This document shows, one piece after another, positions 1 through 12,972 of a stretch of 64,000 nucleotides of DNA. A model generated the notes under the pieces. The model was given only the letters and a program-made list of their open reading frames with translations, did not search any database and was not told the DNA's origin. Where the stretch lies: positions 10,520,416 to 10,584,415 of the forward strand of contig CM036241.1 of assembly GCA_020698575.1 (NCBI GenBank), read 5' to 3'. Source of the DNA: Bostrychus sinensis (lineage: Eukaryota; Chordata; Actinopteri; Gobiiformes; Eleotridae). Position numbers and translations under genes: made by a program. Each line of letters opens with the position of its first letter. Positions within the stretch are counted from its first letter, which is position 1.

Positions 1-889
1 ACAAAGGCCTTTTTAAAATTTAATACCTGCCCATAAGATAAAAATTTTTTAAGGTCTTGATTTTGACCACATCAAATTTAATACCTTTGTTGACAAGCCA
101 TGTAGAACAACAGCCAATGAGAGCATCACTTGTTTGTGATTCTTTTATGGTTGTGTATGATTGACCAAATCTTATTATCACAGGCTGAACATTTACCTAT
201 TAAAAAGCTTAATGATAAAGCAAAAAAACATCTTTAAAGTACATTTTTACAGATCATTTCTATTACAAAATGCCATCAGGTAGTTTTCTGTAAATACAAA
301 AATTAAATTGCATACCATCTGTTTAACAGTCTAGTCTGATTTTTCAAGGAGACACTTGTTGTTGCAGGTGCACCTCTAAAGTACATTACCTTTTATCTTC
401 TTGCACCTGGTCTGGAGTTAAAAAGGGGGAAAAAAATCCCGGGATGTTTTCAAACTCGTCCCTGACAATAGACTCGATGTGGCAGTGATCTGGAATGAAT
501 CCTGCAGACAAAAGGAGTCCGAACGCACACGCTGACCCATGAAACTTTATTACTGACCTTTGCCGGCACTGAAAAGGGGAATAGTGGAAGAAATGGAGGC
601 TTAACCATAACACATTAATAACTCGGGTACCAAATTTAGCCAAAGTTTCCCCGAAGTAGCAGAGTACAGGCTGGGTCAATAGCGCACAGTTCGGTTCAGG
701 AGGATCATGTTTCAACCTTCAACAATGGCCGGGTAATTGCAGGGCTAACATTTAGAGACATACACTGACAGAAAACCAATTACTCTCACATTTATTTACA
801 AATTCACCTTAGCCCAGGGATCGAAATTGGAAGCAGCTTTTGATAATTAGATTGTTCAGATAAAAGCTTGTTGTCACCATTTAGCATCT
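1..889. other. non-coding flank with a short repeat fragment
   Basis: No gene is supported here. Positions about 725-815 resemble the tail of a common fish interspersed repeat (loss-rich text meaning 'gggtaattgcagggctaaca'), which recurs near 57,780-57,890 and 58,410-58,510 in alas1 intron 8. The open frames in this stretch have no recognisable domain and no splice context. Confidence 0.5.
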
Positions 890-1115
890 CTACTTGAGTG
901 TGGGATGCCTCAGGGATCTGTTTTGGGTCCCATTCTCTTTCCCCTTTACAGCTGGCTGCCCTTGGAGTCCAAAATGCAACAGTGAGTTTCATTATTTTAC
1001 AGACAGTGTGCAAATCAAACTGTCCTGTCAAACGACCTTAAATCTTGGAAACAAATTAAACTTTCTTACAGAACTGAAACTGAAATTGTTTTGGGGTATC
1101 CTAATAACGACTACG
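890..1115 (+). mobile_element. LINE reverse-transcriptase fragment
   Basis: Reading from about 896 gives the peptide ECGMPQGSVLGPILF, which matches the conserved PQGS(V/I)LGP block of non-LTR retrotransposon reverse transcriptases. It is followed after a frame change by FHYFTDS, a decayed form of the catalytic YADD block. Stops and frame changes show that it is a dead fragment. The clade is uncertain; Rex1/CR1/L2-type elements of fish have this wording. Confidence 0.75.
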
Positions 1116-1169
1116 ATACCTTTGGATAGAGGTCTGTTTTCCACATTAACACTAAAGTTTGGAACGATA

Positions 1170-1620
1170 TTGTTAGGGCGTGAGGCGAAGAGGAAAAAGA
1201 GACCCAAAATGTAGGCTGAAGATGAAACTTTAATAAAATAAACCAACAAAGGAACTAGTGCAAAAGCGTGAATGGAAAAAAACTGTACAAAACAAAAACA
1301 CAAATGTAAGAATCCAAATCCAAAAGCAGAGCAAATTCCAAGCTAACAAACTTACAGGACATGGAACTGGTACAATGGAGGGCAGAAACAGACAAGGCAC
1401 AGACAGACTCAGACACTGACGGGACAAAGAGCTGGGACTAAATAAACTGGGAGCACACAGCTGAAACAAATTAGGGTGGGACACACACAAGGCAGGAAGT
1501 AAAACAGAAAAAAACGCACTAACTAGACTACAAAATAAAACACAAAGGAAACAAAAGACAGAACGGGACACAAACATGAACATGACATATAATGCATATC
1601 ACATCAGGACAATGAACTGA
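1170..1620. repeat. unclassified interspersed repeat, AC-rich
   Basis: This is a purine- and AC-rich stretch with the texture of a widespread fish non-autonomous transposon remnant (repeated runs such as 'gacaaggcacagacagactc' and 'aaaacacaaaggaaacaaaa'). I see no gene. The long minus-strand frame at 1230-1583 is only the Phe/Cys/Leu-rich shadow of this composition. Confidence 0.45.
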
Positions 1621-4600
1621 GTCAGGCCTGATTAACTGTGGTTACACTTCCATTATTTTCCTGTATAATAAAATTAAAATAAATAGTGCTACTGGGCCAC
1701 TGTCTTTTTACACTCAAACAAATTAAGCTTCACAACACAAGAAATTAAGCAATATCTCTAAATGCTGTTTCTTACTTCCAGAACCGTGCAGAAACAGGTG
1801 AACTTTTCTCACACACTCTCCTTAATGGGCAGCTTTACAAGTTTACTCAGCAAAACAGTAGCAGCTGCCACCTCAAATGTTAACGGCCATAAACCACACA
1901 TACAGCAGCGGGAAGAGGCACAGACCAACAGTTTACACCAGCATTAGACAACAAAATATCTTGGTTATTGCAGTGAATTATGACTTTTGATCATGGACTG
2001 AAAAATAGACGCTGAGGAAAAAGGATTATAACAGATTAGCGTCTGTAGGAACTAGTGTCAAGACGATATATTCCTTTCATGTGATCTGAAAAAAAGAGTT
2101 TTGGCTTCCGAATGCCACATGTTAAAGGAGTAGTTTGCATTTTTAAAACTCCTTATGGTTTATTGTAAATGAGCCGTAAACATTTAACATCATAAGCGCA
2201 TTAGTTTTTAGACACTGCGTCCTCACAACTCAGTACTTTTCTGTTAAACCTACACCTGTTATCCTCAATAACAGACGCTTCAGTGCAGCCCCTAATGGTA
2301 ACAGTTGGTCATTACATCATTAATGTCAAATTAAGATGCCATGAAATCCACCAACAGCAGATCTCCTCACCTTTACATGTGTATATATATTTTTTGTAAA
2401 TAAGGCAAATAATGTGGAGTGCATATTATTAATCCCCACAAGGGATCACATGTAGTATTCTTTTGTGCCAGTCCAGAGTCTGGGCAAATCACTGCACGCT
2501 AGAGGCAGAACCAAAATAAATATGTTTATAATTCAGTGCAGCCCATAAAGATAGATAAGTTCCAAGTCTTTGCCTTCTGACAGCACAATTTATTTTTTAA
2601 AACATCATAAAGCCACCAACCCACTGAAATAACAAGATATCTGAGCAGTACCAATACAGCCCTTTGAAGTACAACAGGAAGTGATACCCAGATGTTCAGA
2701 TTAATGCAACTGTTTAATATGAATGATGGTGGAAACTTGTTATCACTTATTCCCTTGTAAAATATCTAAAATTATAGCAAGATAAACAAAGATGGCATGA
2801 CTTGCAGAGTTTGGTATGTCTCTATGTGGAGCATCTCGGACAGAGGAAAATGTCAGAAGCGTTTCCCACATTCACTTTCCTAAATAAGGCTTGGATATGC
2901 TATTTTTTGTAAACAGGTCTTGGAAAAAAAGGATTCTGCAAAGCCTTTTTATGATAAACACTTTTAGATGTCCCGAATTTTGTGTTTTCTGTTCAGCTGC
3001 TGGGTCGGGACTCAAAAGAAGATTACAGAACTGTTTCCAGTGGTTCGCGGGCATTTGCCAGAAGAAAAAGTTCAATAAAAAAGATTAATAGAGCATCATT
3101 GAGTTACACTTACACCCCTTAACAGTTGGTGATATGGGACATTAGGATATAGAAGAAACCACACATTATATAATATTACTGTTACATCTAAGGCTGAAGT
3201 GAGTGGTGCTTATTTTTTTACTGAAAAGGTAACACAAATTTAATTTTGTATAGATTAAATTCCTTTTGAGTTGCATTTTTATTGGCATTGCACTTTTTAT
3301 TTCTCATTTGCACTTTTTTATTTCAGGTGTTTTGCATGAAGTCTGTTAAAATGTCTTTACTGAAATGTTCTGATTGTGCTGTCAGGTTTATGATGAATGC
3401 TTGTGACTGGACATTGAGACTTTTAACTTTGTGTTTGTCTGTGAAAACACAATTGAGTCTGTCAAAAAGTCTACAGTTACTGAGGTGAAGAGTTGAGGTT
3501 TTAAATAAAATACAACTAAATGAATGAGGAAAAGAATAGTTCCCTCTCGAGCATCACTACTTGCTTTTTAGAACTTTAAATCTTTTTTTTTGTGTGTGTG
3601 TGTGTTGTAGACTGTGAGATTCTGAAATTAAACTATCTCAGGTTCAAACTGCACAATGTGTTTATTAAAAAAAAAAGGAAAAGTGCAAATATCGCTTTTA
3701 TTTGAGTCGCGGTTTGTCATTATCAGGTGATGTTTGGTCCAGACCAGCTCAAAACCACTTAGATAATTATTTTGGGGTAATTTTAAATACTGTATAAACT
3801 TCAGGTTTTTCTTTTAAAGAGAGGTCAGTCATGTGATCATAAGTAACATCTGATTTTACTGTACTTTATGTCATGTGTGTCGCAATTTGTTTGCATTTAT
3901 TGTCATTTTAAAAGCTCTTCAAGGAATAGGCTGTGTAAATTAGCCAAATTATGTAGTATGTGACTATTAAATGATACTTGTGCATACAGTATTACTAAAT
4001 AAGCATGAAAAAGCTCTATTTTTTTTACCAACACCTGGGTGCACCATGTTTCTTCTTTAGGTTTTCTAGAATAAAAAAAAAGATTCTTTCATTTCTCAGT
4101 AAGAAAGGATACCATGCCCCAGAGAAAATGCTGAAAACATCTTAATAGCACCTCAGGCTCAAGGCCAAATGTGAATGCCTTCTATACAGACTCAGAATAA
4201 AAGATGGAGAAGAGAAAAAAGGCATGTTTTTTGCTGGGTTTAACGATTTTCTCCCACGTCGGCCATGACAGCGAAACCTTTAGGGGGAGCTCTCATTAGC
4301 AGTCCCAGCCACACTTCAAGGATACAGGCTATTTTAAAACAGCAGTCGTCATATGGACAGGGTCATATCCCCTTTCAGCCCACACACCTCCACGTCCCGG
4401 GACCGCTGCCTCAGCACTAATACTGTATTGATTAATGGACAGCATTGGATGTAGCACTAAAGAGAGAGTGCTTCTGGTTATTATTGGATGAAATGGAAGC
4501 TGTGTGCGTTACCTGAATTGTGGAGCAGAAAGTGGAGATAGCGTACGGTGAAGTGAAGATGTAAAGATGACACAAAGCAGCGGATATATTTCTGAGAATA

Positions 4601-5100
4601 AACAGAAAGTACTGAGAATTTATTATGATGGCAAAATTACAGTATTAGCTTTAAATAATGGAAGTTATAGTCCAAAGCCTTGTATATTTTTTATCAGTGG
4701 TTTACAATTGGTCAGACTGTGGGACCCAACTTTATCTTTCATTACTTTTTGTAACACAGAGATAGATGCAAATAAACAAATAAACAATCAAACAAACAAA
4801 CAAGCAGGCAAATACATCCCCTGTCCTTGGACCCTCCTTCTCGGTAAGGAAAAAAATAAATAAAAAAAACTGCTATGGGAAAAAAGAAACCTCAGGGAGA
4901 GCGACACAAAGGAGAGCTCACTCCCTAAAATATTTTATTATGGCCTTTATGGTACAGGTATTTTAAAATCAGTTTCACCATTACATACTTACTCTTTATA
5001 CGAGATGAACACTGAAATGATTCAACTTCCCCATGACCCACTTTTAGGTCCAGACCCACCAGTTGAGAATCATTAGGTTTGGTACTACATTTAATTCTAA
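1621..5100. other. non-coding stretch, no gene seen
   Basis: AT-rich sequence with short homopolymer and (GT)n runs (around 3590-3605) and a (CAAA)n-like run near 4767-4803. No open frame here has splice context or a recognisable motif. I see no RNA gene. Confidence 0.5.
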
Positions 5101-5215
5101 TTCAGTCCAATTCAATTCTAAGTTTATTTATATAGCACATTTAAAAAACAACCTGAGCTGAGCAAAGTGCTTTACAATACAAATAAAACATAAAACACCA
5201 GGAAACAATGAAATA
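5100..5215 (+). repeat. fish SINE/LINE tail ('tttatttatatagcac' type)
   Basis: The string 'tttatttatatagcac' followed by 'aaagtgctttacaataca' is the signature of a very common interspersed repeat tail in ray-finned fish. A related copy lies at 23,432-23,490 ('tttatttataaagcac' then 'gtaaagtgctgtat'). Confidence 0.65.
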
Positions 5216-5815
5216 AGTTACATAATAGTAAAGAGTAAAAGCAGATAAATGCAAGGTCTTCTGCTCAACTGTCAGTCAGTCTTACTTTAATATTATTTTA
5301 GCCTCTGTACTGGATTATATGTATAAATGCAGAGATATATTGGAAATGCATATATTGGGATTATACATTATAACACTAGAAGTTCAAGGTAAGCTTTATA
5401 CTTCAGTTTAGATAAATGTATTAGTATTTTCTGGAGTTTAATTGGTCTAGTTTCCTTTTTTTATACACAAAAAGCAAGAGTAGTATTGGTAAATAAAACG
5501 CTACATAAGGTTGCAAATAGCTTACTTATTCTTAATAGTGAGCAGTTAGTTTTATCAACAGTTTCTTAAAAAAAAAACACTTAACTCACATTACTGACAC
5601 AATCATACACATTATTTTTTTAAGATTTATACAACAACAAGAGACAGTGTAACTCAACTCCAAACTACCTATAGTCAACTTATTTAGAAAAAGGATGACA
5701 TCTAGTGGTTATGTTAAAGATAGCAGCAGAAAAAGTAAGGCACCAATAGAATTACAACATCATTTTTGACAGTGAAGGCAATTTTCATTCACATAGTAAA
5801 CCCAGAAGTAGTGCA

Positions 5816-8800
5816 TTATGTGTGATTGTATTTGGGAAGACAGTAGTCAGGGTTAAAGGGCTGCTGGAGGTTTTGGTCCGACTGCAGTGGGATGGGGTAC
5901 ATCTGTGTACTCTGTGCTGCGCCGAGAGGAAAGTACCTAGAGTCAGCTACAAGACAAAACATCGAGTAAGTTGTGTATAAAAGGTGCGAGCAGAATTTAA
6001 ACATGAAGGTAGACCGTCCCACCAACAGCCTCCCCATAAACCTACTGCAACTGTGGAAAACATCATCTCCCATTCACTTTATGTTGGGACAGGAATAAAA
6101 TGTAAAAACACTCACTGGCCTCCTGGTATGATGGCGGTGGAGCAGCTGGTATGGACAGGCTGCTGTTTGGAGGTGAGACAGGCACAGGTTGGTAGTTTGG
6201 GTATGGTGGCAGATAACCAGCAGGGGGCGCTGAAGCAGGCACATACACCACACTAACTACACCTGAAGACAGAGGCATGAGGTTAGATTAAATGATAGAG
6301 AAATGGAAAGTTTATCCTGCACAGCGATCCATCTTGTCAGGCTCCCGCTGATCTGTTTGTGTCTAGACCTGTGGTGACTGGGCCAATGGTGTGGCAGTGC
6401 TGCCGTGAGTGGGCGGGGTTTAGGTTTTCCAAGTGCTTTTAGCAATACTTGTTAACAACATGGTGACGCGGAAAACCTAAGGTATGCTGCTCTACATTTA
6501 CAAAAACAGCAAAAATCTTCTAACGTCTTTATGGTGTTGTTTAGCTGTCATAGCGGTTTGTTGTTTAGCTACGAAGCTGGTGCGTTATCCAATCACCTCC
6601 CAGTATTTAACTGAATGTCCCGCCCCTTCACAAACGTTTTCATCAGGAGCCATTCCAGATTGATATAACGTTAACAACTCTGTGCCAACATTAAATCAAT
6701 AGACAATAGAAAGTAACTAAATACTGGAAATTCTGGTAAGTAATTTTGTAATAGGTAGCTTTAGTAGTACTAGAAGCAGTAGTAAGTGTAGTAGTAGTAG
6801 CTGTTGTAGTTGTTGTAGCAGTAGTAATTGCAGTAGTAGTAGTAGAATTAGTTGACGCAGTGGTAGTAGTAACATTGGAAAAAGCAGTAGCAGCAGCATT
6901 AGAAGTAGTAACAATATTAATACTAATGGCAGTAATAGTTTTGTAGAAGCAGTAACAGTGGTAGTAGTAGCAGTAGTTATATTAAAACTACTAGAACTAA
7001 AAAGTAGCAGCAAAATTAGTTTCATAAATAGATTTTACTGTAGAGTTGTAAGGAATTTCAAACAAGGGACTTTATTCTGGAAAGTAGATTTTTTGGCTTT
7101 CTAACACACGTGTTAATGTTGTTCCCTCGTCAAAAACACACCTGCACTTGTTTTGCTTCATTCATGTGGAAGTAATCCTCTATTCTCTGGCACGGCTGTT
7201 CTAAGGCCTCAAAAAGCCCCTTCCCCTCCACACACACACCCACACACTCTGACAGTCCTGTCTTTCCCTGTTTCTTTATGGCAGCAGTAAAGTATTTGTT
7301 GAAAAAGCTTGTTGAAAATGCTGTTCTAAAGACAGCCAAAATTTGTTTAAAAAGATAAATAAAAGCATAACATATCGCCCCTTTAGGTACACTTCACATT
7401 TACACTTAATTACCCTTAGCTTTACTTTACTTTACTAATATTTCTGTTGACTATTTTTCCTTCCACTAGTTTTTCCCACCTCTATAAAACATAAATATCT
7501 GAACTTAAGTAACTTAGAGCAGCATATACAGTATCTCTCTTACTTTGTTGCTCTCGTCGTCTTTTGCGACACTTCTTGTGGCACCAGCAGCACAGAGACA
7601 CACAGCTACCGATGAACCCCACACAGAGGGCGATCTGGATGATGGACCCACAGATGGTACCGATGAAGTAGTAGCTTGTCATCGTTATTGCATCTCTGGA
7701 CCTGGGACAAAAACAAGACAGAGATTTCAATACATAATGGATGTTGCGTTTAGTGTTGGTGTCCTGACAAGATGTGCTACCCGTCGAAAACTACTCTCCA
7801 CTCCCTACTATGGTTAAGGTTAGGGTTAGGTTGACTTTCGACAAGGCAGCACATCTCCACAGTACACCAGCTCCCAACCATGAGCCATTTATTTTATTTT
7901 TTTAAATGATATTTGCAAAAACGGGGCAAATAATAACAAAGAAAGTTAAAAGTTACAGTTAGATAGTTGATGGTGGTTAGTTCAGAGACATCTGAAGCTG
8001 CTTTTTTGAGTTGTGAAGTTGGCTGTTGCTGTTGCTGTTATTTTTATTTTTTATTTTAGTTTAGTTTAGCCTTTATTTGAAGGGACAATGTACAGAGACA
8101 TTAAGCTCATAAAAACAGAGATGTTCCGCACCAGATTATAGCTAAATAGCTAGTTTCCATCTGCAGTCCCTGATTTACATGAATAAAAATACAATGCAAT
8201 TATACTCAAACAATCACAGTAAAAGCAGTAGTTCATAGACTCACTCTCTCCCCAAAACTCATTCACACACAGACCTAACCTCATCTCCGTCAACATTATT
8301 TACAGGAACATTCATCTTATAAAAGGCGCATTACCAAGCTCAATTTAAACAACTACAAATAACAATAAGTATTCCTGTGGAGAAGGAATTACATTGGTTA
8401 AAGTCCACAGTCTACATTTATATATTACACGGAAGCAGAAACAAGAAGGTGCTGTGTTGGACTTAAATAGTTCAGTGTAGGCAGGTTTGACTATTCCATA
8501 GCCATTTTCTAAGTTCTACAGTGAACATTGCATAGTTTGTTTGTTGTTTCAGTTCAGTTTAAAACTAAATAAAGCCCTGCTTTTTGTTAAGAGTGTTTGT
8601 ATTTAATTAAAAATAAAAACATCTGTCTCTTTTTATTTTTATGCTTAATTATAGTTGTTTTATATGTCATGTGTAGTAGAGTGGTTCTGTAAACAAGTCA
8701 GTTCGCTGGGTAGTTTCAAAGCATCAGAACTTTTAAATACTTCATCATAATCCATGTTTGTATTGAGGTATATATGTGTACACAATACAACTCATTTGTC

Positions 8801-10532
8801 AAAACTGGGCTAAATTTGGCTGAAATATTTAAGATATAGGTGGTAAAATGAAGAGCCATTTAGGAGCCAAAAGAGCCAGCTCACTGAAAAGAGACAAAAT
8901 TCCCATCACTAGTTGCTTTAAATGTTTAAATGCACTGGTTTTAAATAAAAAGAAAAATAATAAGCCCTAAAAAATAAACTATTCACAGACACTGAAGCCA
9001 GTTCTGATAGAAAGCTGTCAGAAAACACAGTGCTTAGTTTGTTGCATATGAAGGCGCATACTAGGCAGGTGGTTATAATGTTATGGTTGATGTACGTATA
9101 TATCTAAATTTCACCCAGACATGTAACTTGTGCCCTTTAGATTCTCACTCCTCAAAAACTTAGTCCCCTTACACAGTGTCCTTGTAATCCTTGCCTCAGT
9201 TGTATCGTAACAACACTGTAGCGACTCAAGGCCAAAGTTCGTTGTGTCCGAAGCCTCTGCAGTAATCAGCTGAAAGATAGCGAGAACAAGAAAATTATTG
9301 TTGCTTGAAAAAAAAAGTCACAAGTAATGTACAGATCATGCTACAGTGAATAACATAGACATTAATACGTAGATGCCGTGTAGGCTGCTGGAGCTAACGG
9401 CACGTCACCGCCAAGCTAGGCCGATCACTTGGACTGTATTACTTCCTATAGCAATTAGCATTAGCTTCAAATATACACAAATTATGAATAATCAAGATTG
9501 TTTTGGCAGCTGTCAAGCACTCGACCACATGTGTGTAACGTCAGAGTCTGGTTAGAAATCATTACTGAGAGTAGACGTTTTATTTAATGTAGAAATTAGC
9601 ATATATATATTTTATGTAGCGGACCACAATAGTTATAGACCACAAGTTATGCCAAGGTTTAATCACCACAAATCCTACTTTAATAAGTTGGCGTCAGATA
9701 ATAAATAAAAATGAATGTTTATGACAATTTTGCCTTGGTTTAGTCCTGGTTTAATCTTTGCTAAAGGGGATATATTAAGCTAAATTTACCTGAGCGTTCT
9801 ACCATGTTACAAAGTTCCCTTATCAAAAACATGTCTGCAGTTTTGTTTTGTTTCATTAACGCCTGTTTAAGTATTCCTTTATTCTCTGGCACAGCGGTTC
9901 TGAGGCCTCAGAACGCCCGATGAACAAGCCCTCTACATCCAGTCTGCTCTCATTCATTTACTAAAACACTGTAGAGTTGTTTTATGATTCCTCACAGCTA
10001 TTTTTCATTTTGTAGTAAAATGGCATCATACAAAAAGTTCAAGGATGTACACAGCTGTTTTTCTTCACTTTCTGTTTCTGTTCACAAGAGCACAACAGAT
10101 CTGCACTTTGCTGTCCTCTGCTTGTCTCTTCACTCATTTCTGTATGACACCAGTAAAATATTATAACAAGTTTTCTTTAGTCAGATACTTTCTCCACAGG
10201 TTGTAGCATATGACAACTTAGTAACGAGAAGTACAGCTAACAAAGTCACATGTAAAAGGCAGACGATGGTAGACAACACTGAAAGAAATAAAGGCTGGCT
10301 TGAAACAAAAAGTGTATAATCTTGACTTTCTATTCATCTGTCCCATTCTAAATAAAGTCACCTAGTCCATAATGATATATTTAACTATGCACATAATGAA
10401 CCCTGTTGCTTAGTTTCTTTCCTCTTTACTCTGGAGCTGAAGAAAAACCGTCCCTAACCACGACTAAAGTTATGAAACACTATTGTTATCAGCATTGAAA
10501 ATAGTTACTTACCAGTTCATGAAGAAATCCAT
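5816..10532 (-). CDS. shisa5-like gene, copy A, lacking the cysteine-rich ectodomain
   Basis: This minus-strand gene resembles shisa5 at 29-41 kb. Four exons can be joined with GT-AG splicing and matching phases: 10532-10513, 7701-7544, 6262-6116 and 5946-5816, giving 151 residues and a TAA stop. The protein starts MDFFMNW. A hydrophobic segment follows at about residues 16-45 (YYFIGTICGS then IIQIALCVGFIGSCVSLCC), then a Cys/Lys/Arg cluster (CHKKCRKRRRE), a Pro/Tyr-rich tail with PPPSYQEA (PPxY-like; shisa5 has PPPTYHEA), and the end QPFNPDYCLPKYNHT (shisa5: QPAFNPDYVPNKM). There is no signal peptide or Shisa cysteine domain; the expected exon survives only as a broken relic at 9173-9269. 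Exon 1 ends in phase 2 and the membrane exon begins in phase 2, so skipping the relic keeps the frame. A membrane protein with a cytoplasmic adaptor tail is inferred. Whether it is expressed is unknown. Confidence 0.68.
6720..7030 (+). repeat. (GTA)n-type trinucleotide repeat in copy A intron
   Basis: Interrupted 'gtagtagtag'/'gcagtag' repeats lie between the membrane exon and the proline-rich exon of copy A. The first 60 bases ('taataggtagctttagtagt' onward) match the same intron of copy B at 14,920. The Leu-rich open frame across it is a repeat artefact. Confidence 0.85.
9173..9269 (-). pseudogene. relic of Shisa cysteine-domain exon, copy A
   Basis: The acceptor 'ctatctttcag' and a donor-like GTGTAAGG flank a 97-base segment. 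It is homologous to the segments at 16,397-16,521 and 22,903-23,013. Here the CCGDC signature has been lost (the matching bases read CAGTGTTGTTAC). The frame that follows from a phase-1 acceptor (DYCRGF) hits TGA after 14 codons. Joining it to exon 1 of copy A in the obvious way also creates a stop. I infer a dead exon. Confidence 0.6.
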
Positions 10533-10640
10533 CTTACAAATGAAAAAGTCAGGTGTAGCCTACGCTTCCAGTAAGATGTTGTAGGTTTTACTTTCTGTTC
10601 AGTGAAAAGTGAGTCTTTACCATCAAAGGTAGCTCCACCC
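10513..10640 (-). promoter_or_regulatory. first exon and 5' flank of copy A
   Basis: The start ATG at 10532 opens the first coding exon, which ends in a consensus donor (AACTG then GTAAGT at 10512-10507). The 5' flank up to about 10,640 is recognisably shared with the copy B equivalent at 21,085-21,200 (common 'gctccaccc' and 'cattttctgttc'-like blocks). I infer a duplicated 5' UTR/promoter segment; no core promoter motif is certain. Confidence 0.45.
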
Positions 10641-10799
10641 TGGGCTGGTTCAAACATGTCCCGCTGGTTCCCTTTATCTCTCTCGTCTCTCCTCATGGGG
10701 GGGTGTGCTATTGTATGTAGACTTCCATTCCCTCAGTGTACTTCCCCTACTGCTAACTTTTAATAGTACGTTAAAAAATTATAATATTATACATCAGTT

Positions 10800-12075
10800 C
10801 TAGATTATTACAACCTGAATTCTGAAAAAAAAAAAAAATTATAAATTCAAATAAATTTATAAATAAAGATTTTCAAATCACATGAACCAATATTTTATTC
10901 ACAATAGAACATAGATAACATAAATATTTACACTGAGAAATTTCACACTTTTATGTACAAAATGAGCTCATTTCAAATTTGATGCCTGCTACAGGTCTCG
11001 CAATAGTTGGGACAGGGGCAGGTTTACCCTGGTGTAGCATCTCCTCTTCTTTCCAAAACAGTTTGAAGACGTCTGGGCAGGTAATGAGTTTCTAGATTTG
11101 GTGTTGGAATTTGATCCCATTCTTGCCTGACATAGGTTTCCAGCTGCTGAAGCTGGGTTTTTGGGCCTATGTTGCTCTTTCAGCATTCATAGTTCCTTCC
11201 AAAACACACAAGCTGCCCATCCCGTCTGCACTTATGCCCTCCATCCCATCAGAGATGCTGCTTTTGAACTGAACGCTGTTGACACACTGGAAGGTCTCCT
11301 CCTCTTTAGCCCGGAGGACATGGTGTCTGTGATTTCTAAAAGAATGTCAAATTTGGACTGGGCTGACACTGTCCCACTTTGAAACCATTTTAAATGAGCC
11401 GTGGCCCAGGACATGACATTGCTTCTGGATAATGTTCACATATGGCTTCCTTTTTGCATGATAGAGCTTTAGTTGGCCTCTGCAGATGGCACAGAGGATT
11501 GTGTTTACCCACAGTGGTTTCTGGAAGTATTCCTGGGCCCAGTGTCGTCTGAGAACCCGAAGACCACAGGCATCCAAAAAAGTCTTCGGCCTTGTTCCTT
11601 ACACAGAGATTTCTTCAGTTTCTCTGAATCTTTTGACAGTGTTCTGCTCTGTAGATGATGAGATTTGCAAAGCCTTTGCAGTTTGACTTTGAGGAGCATT
11701 GTTTTTAAAGTATTCCACAATCTTTTTATGCACTCTTTCACAGAGTGAGAGCCTCTGCCCATCTTTACTTCTGAGAGACTCTTTAGAGCTAATCACGTTA
11801 CAGACCTAAAATCTATTAACTTAATTAGTTGCTAGATGTTCTCCCAGCTGAATCTTTTTAAATTTTCTTGCCTTTTCAGACATTTGTTACCCCTGCCCCA
11901 ACTATTTTGAGACCTGTAGCTGGCAACAAATTTGAAATGTGCTCACTTTGTGCATTAAGTGTAACATTTCTCAGTGTAAACATTTGTTATGTTATCTATA
12001 TATTATTGTCAATAAAATATTGGCTCGTGATTTGAAAGTTTATTAGTTTTCATTTTATTTAAATTTTAAAAACAT
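10800..12075 (-). mobile_element. degenerate Tc1/mariner-type DNA transposon
   Basis: Long inverted repeats of roughly 200 bases flank the element: 'aatattttattcacaataga' on the left is mirrored by 'attgtcaataaaatattgg' on the right, and 'gcctgctacaggtctcgcaa' by 'tgagacctgtagctggcaac'. Between them, broken minus-strand frames read as a Tc1-like transposase. A helix-turn-helix region (KIVEYFKNNAPQSQTAKALQ, then RFRETEEIS) lies near 11,620-11,760. A catalytic-core segment (WAQEYFQKP, KLYHAKRKPYVN) lies near 11,400-11,560, with the remainder at 11,232-11,414. Frameshifts and stops show that it cannot make transposase. Confidence 0.85.
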
Positions 12076-12449
12076 CTCATCATTTATGGAATTAGGCTTG
12101 TAGAACTGCTGAGTATTTGAAACAAATCGTGATGCACTCTGCGGGAAACGCTGCGGGATCTGGAAATGGAAGCGCTCTCATTCACTAGAAATGAAATGTA
12201 TTTGAAGCGCGGTGCTGAAACTGGGGGTAAGGGAAGCAGCTTATCACAAATCCATCCCTCAGGAAATATATAATGGGCCTAATATAAGTCAAGTCTTACA
12301 AAATATCAGTGAGGAAAGACACATTCTTACTAAAGACACTGAGCTCCATGGAAATGCTCTGAAGGGCCGGCATTTAAAATTCAAAATCTGATAAAACAAA
12401 TCTGCTTCCATACTTTTACAAAAACAAAAAAAAAAGTCAGATTTTGGTG

Positions 12450-12835
12450 AAAACCATCTTTCAACTGAAAGAACGAATGCGCTTAGAATAAAATGCTTTT
12501 TAAAATTGTTTCTTTTGGTATTTAAACTTTAAAGAAAACATTTTCTGTGGGACAGCAAAGATTGTTGAAAATGACCAAAAATGCTGGCACTGGCTGGAAA
12601 TTTTTGAGAAAATGTTGGCAGATTTGGGTAATTATGTCTTAAATTATAAAATATATAAAATGATGACGTGGCTGGAGTAAAATCACACATTTGGTTAGTC
12701 TTCAGTAACACAAGTCTGTTTTATAAAACATGACATATAATCTTAATAATATGTACATTTTACAAAAGAAGTAAGCCAAGCAGCAGAATACTGAGAATCT
12801 GTAACACGAACAGTGGAGGAGGCTGGATTCTATTT
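12450..12835 (-). other. 3'-flank segment of shisa-like copy B
   Basis: The stretch 12,660-12,830 matches 26,510-26,720 ('ttggttagtctt', 'aaaacatgac', 'ataatcttaataa', 'atatgtacattt', 'caagcagcagaatactgag'). Each lies downstream (minus-strand sense) of a shisa C-terminal exon, so it looks like duplicated 3' UTR or 3' flank rather than an independent gene. Confidence 0.5.
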
Positions 12836-12841
12836 TTAAAT

Positions 12842-12935
12842 CAGTCCCTCCAGGATTTTGCGGGCAATTTTTGTGATTGTTGTGGGCTAAAATGTCTGAT
12901 TTTGTGAGGGATTTTCTTAAAAGTTGCACTAAAAG

Positions 12936-12972
<37 letters not shown>

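Noticed and set aside
386..715. 109-residue minus-strand frame at the left edge
   Set aside because: No recognisable motif; I cannot exclude an exon of an off-window gene but see no splice signals that fit.
6717..7025. Leu-rich 102-residue frame
   Set aside because: Translation of a trinucleotide repeat in an intron. The same applies to frames at 14,861-15,240 and 34,117-34,326.
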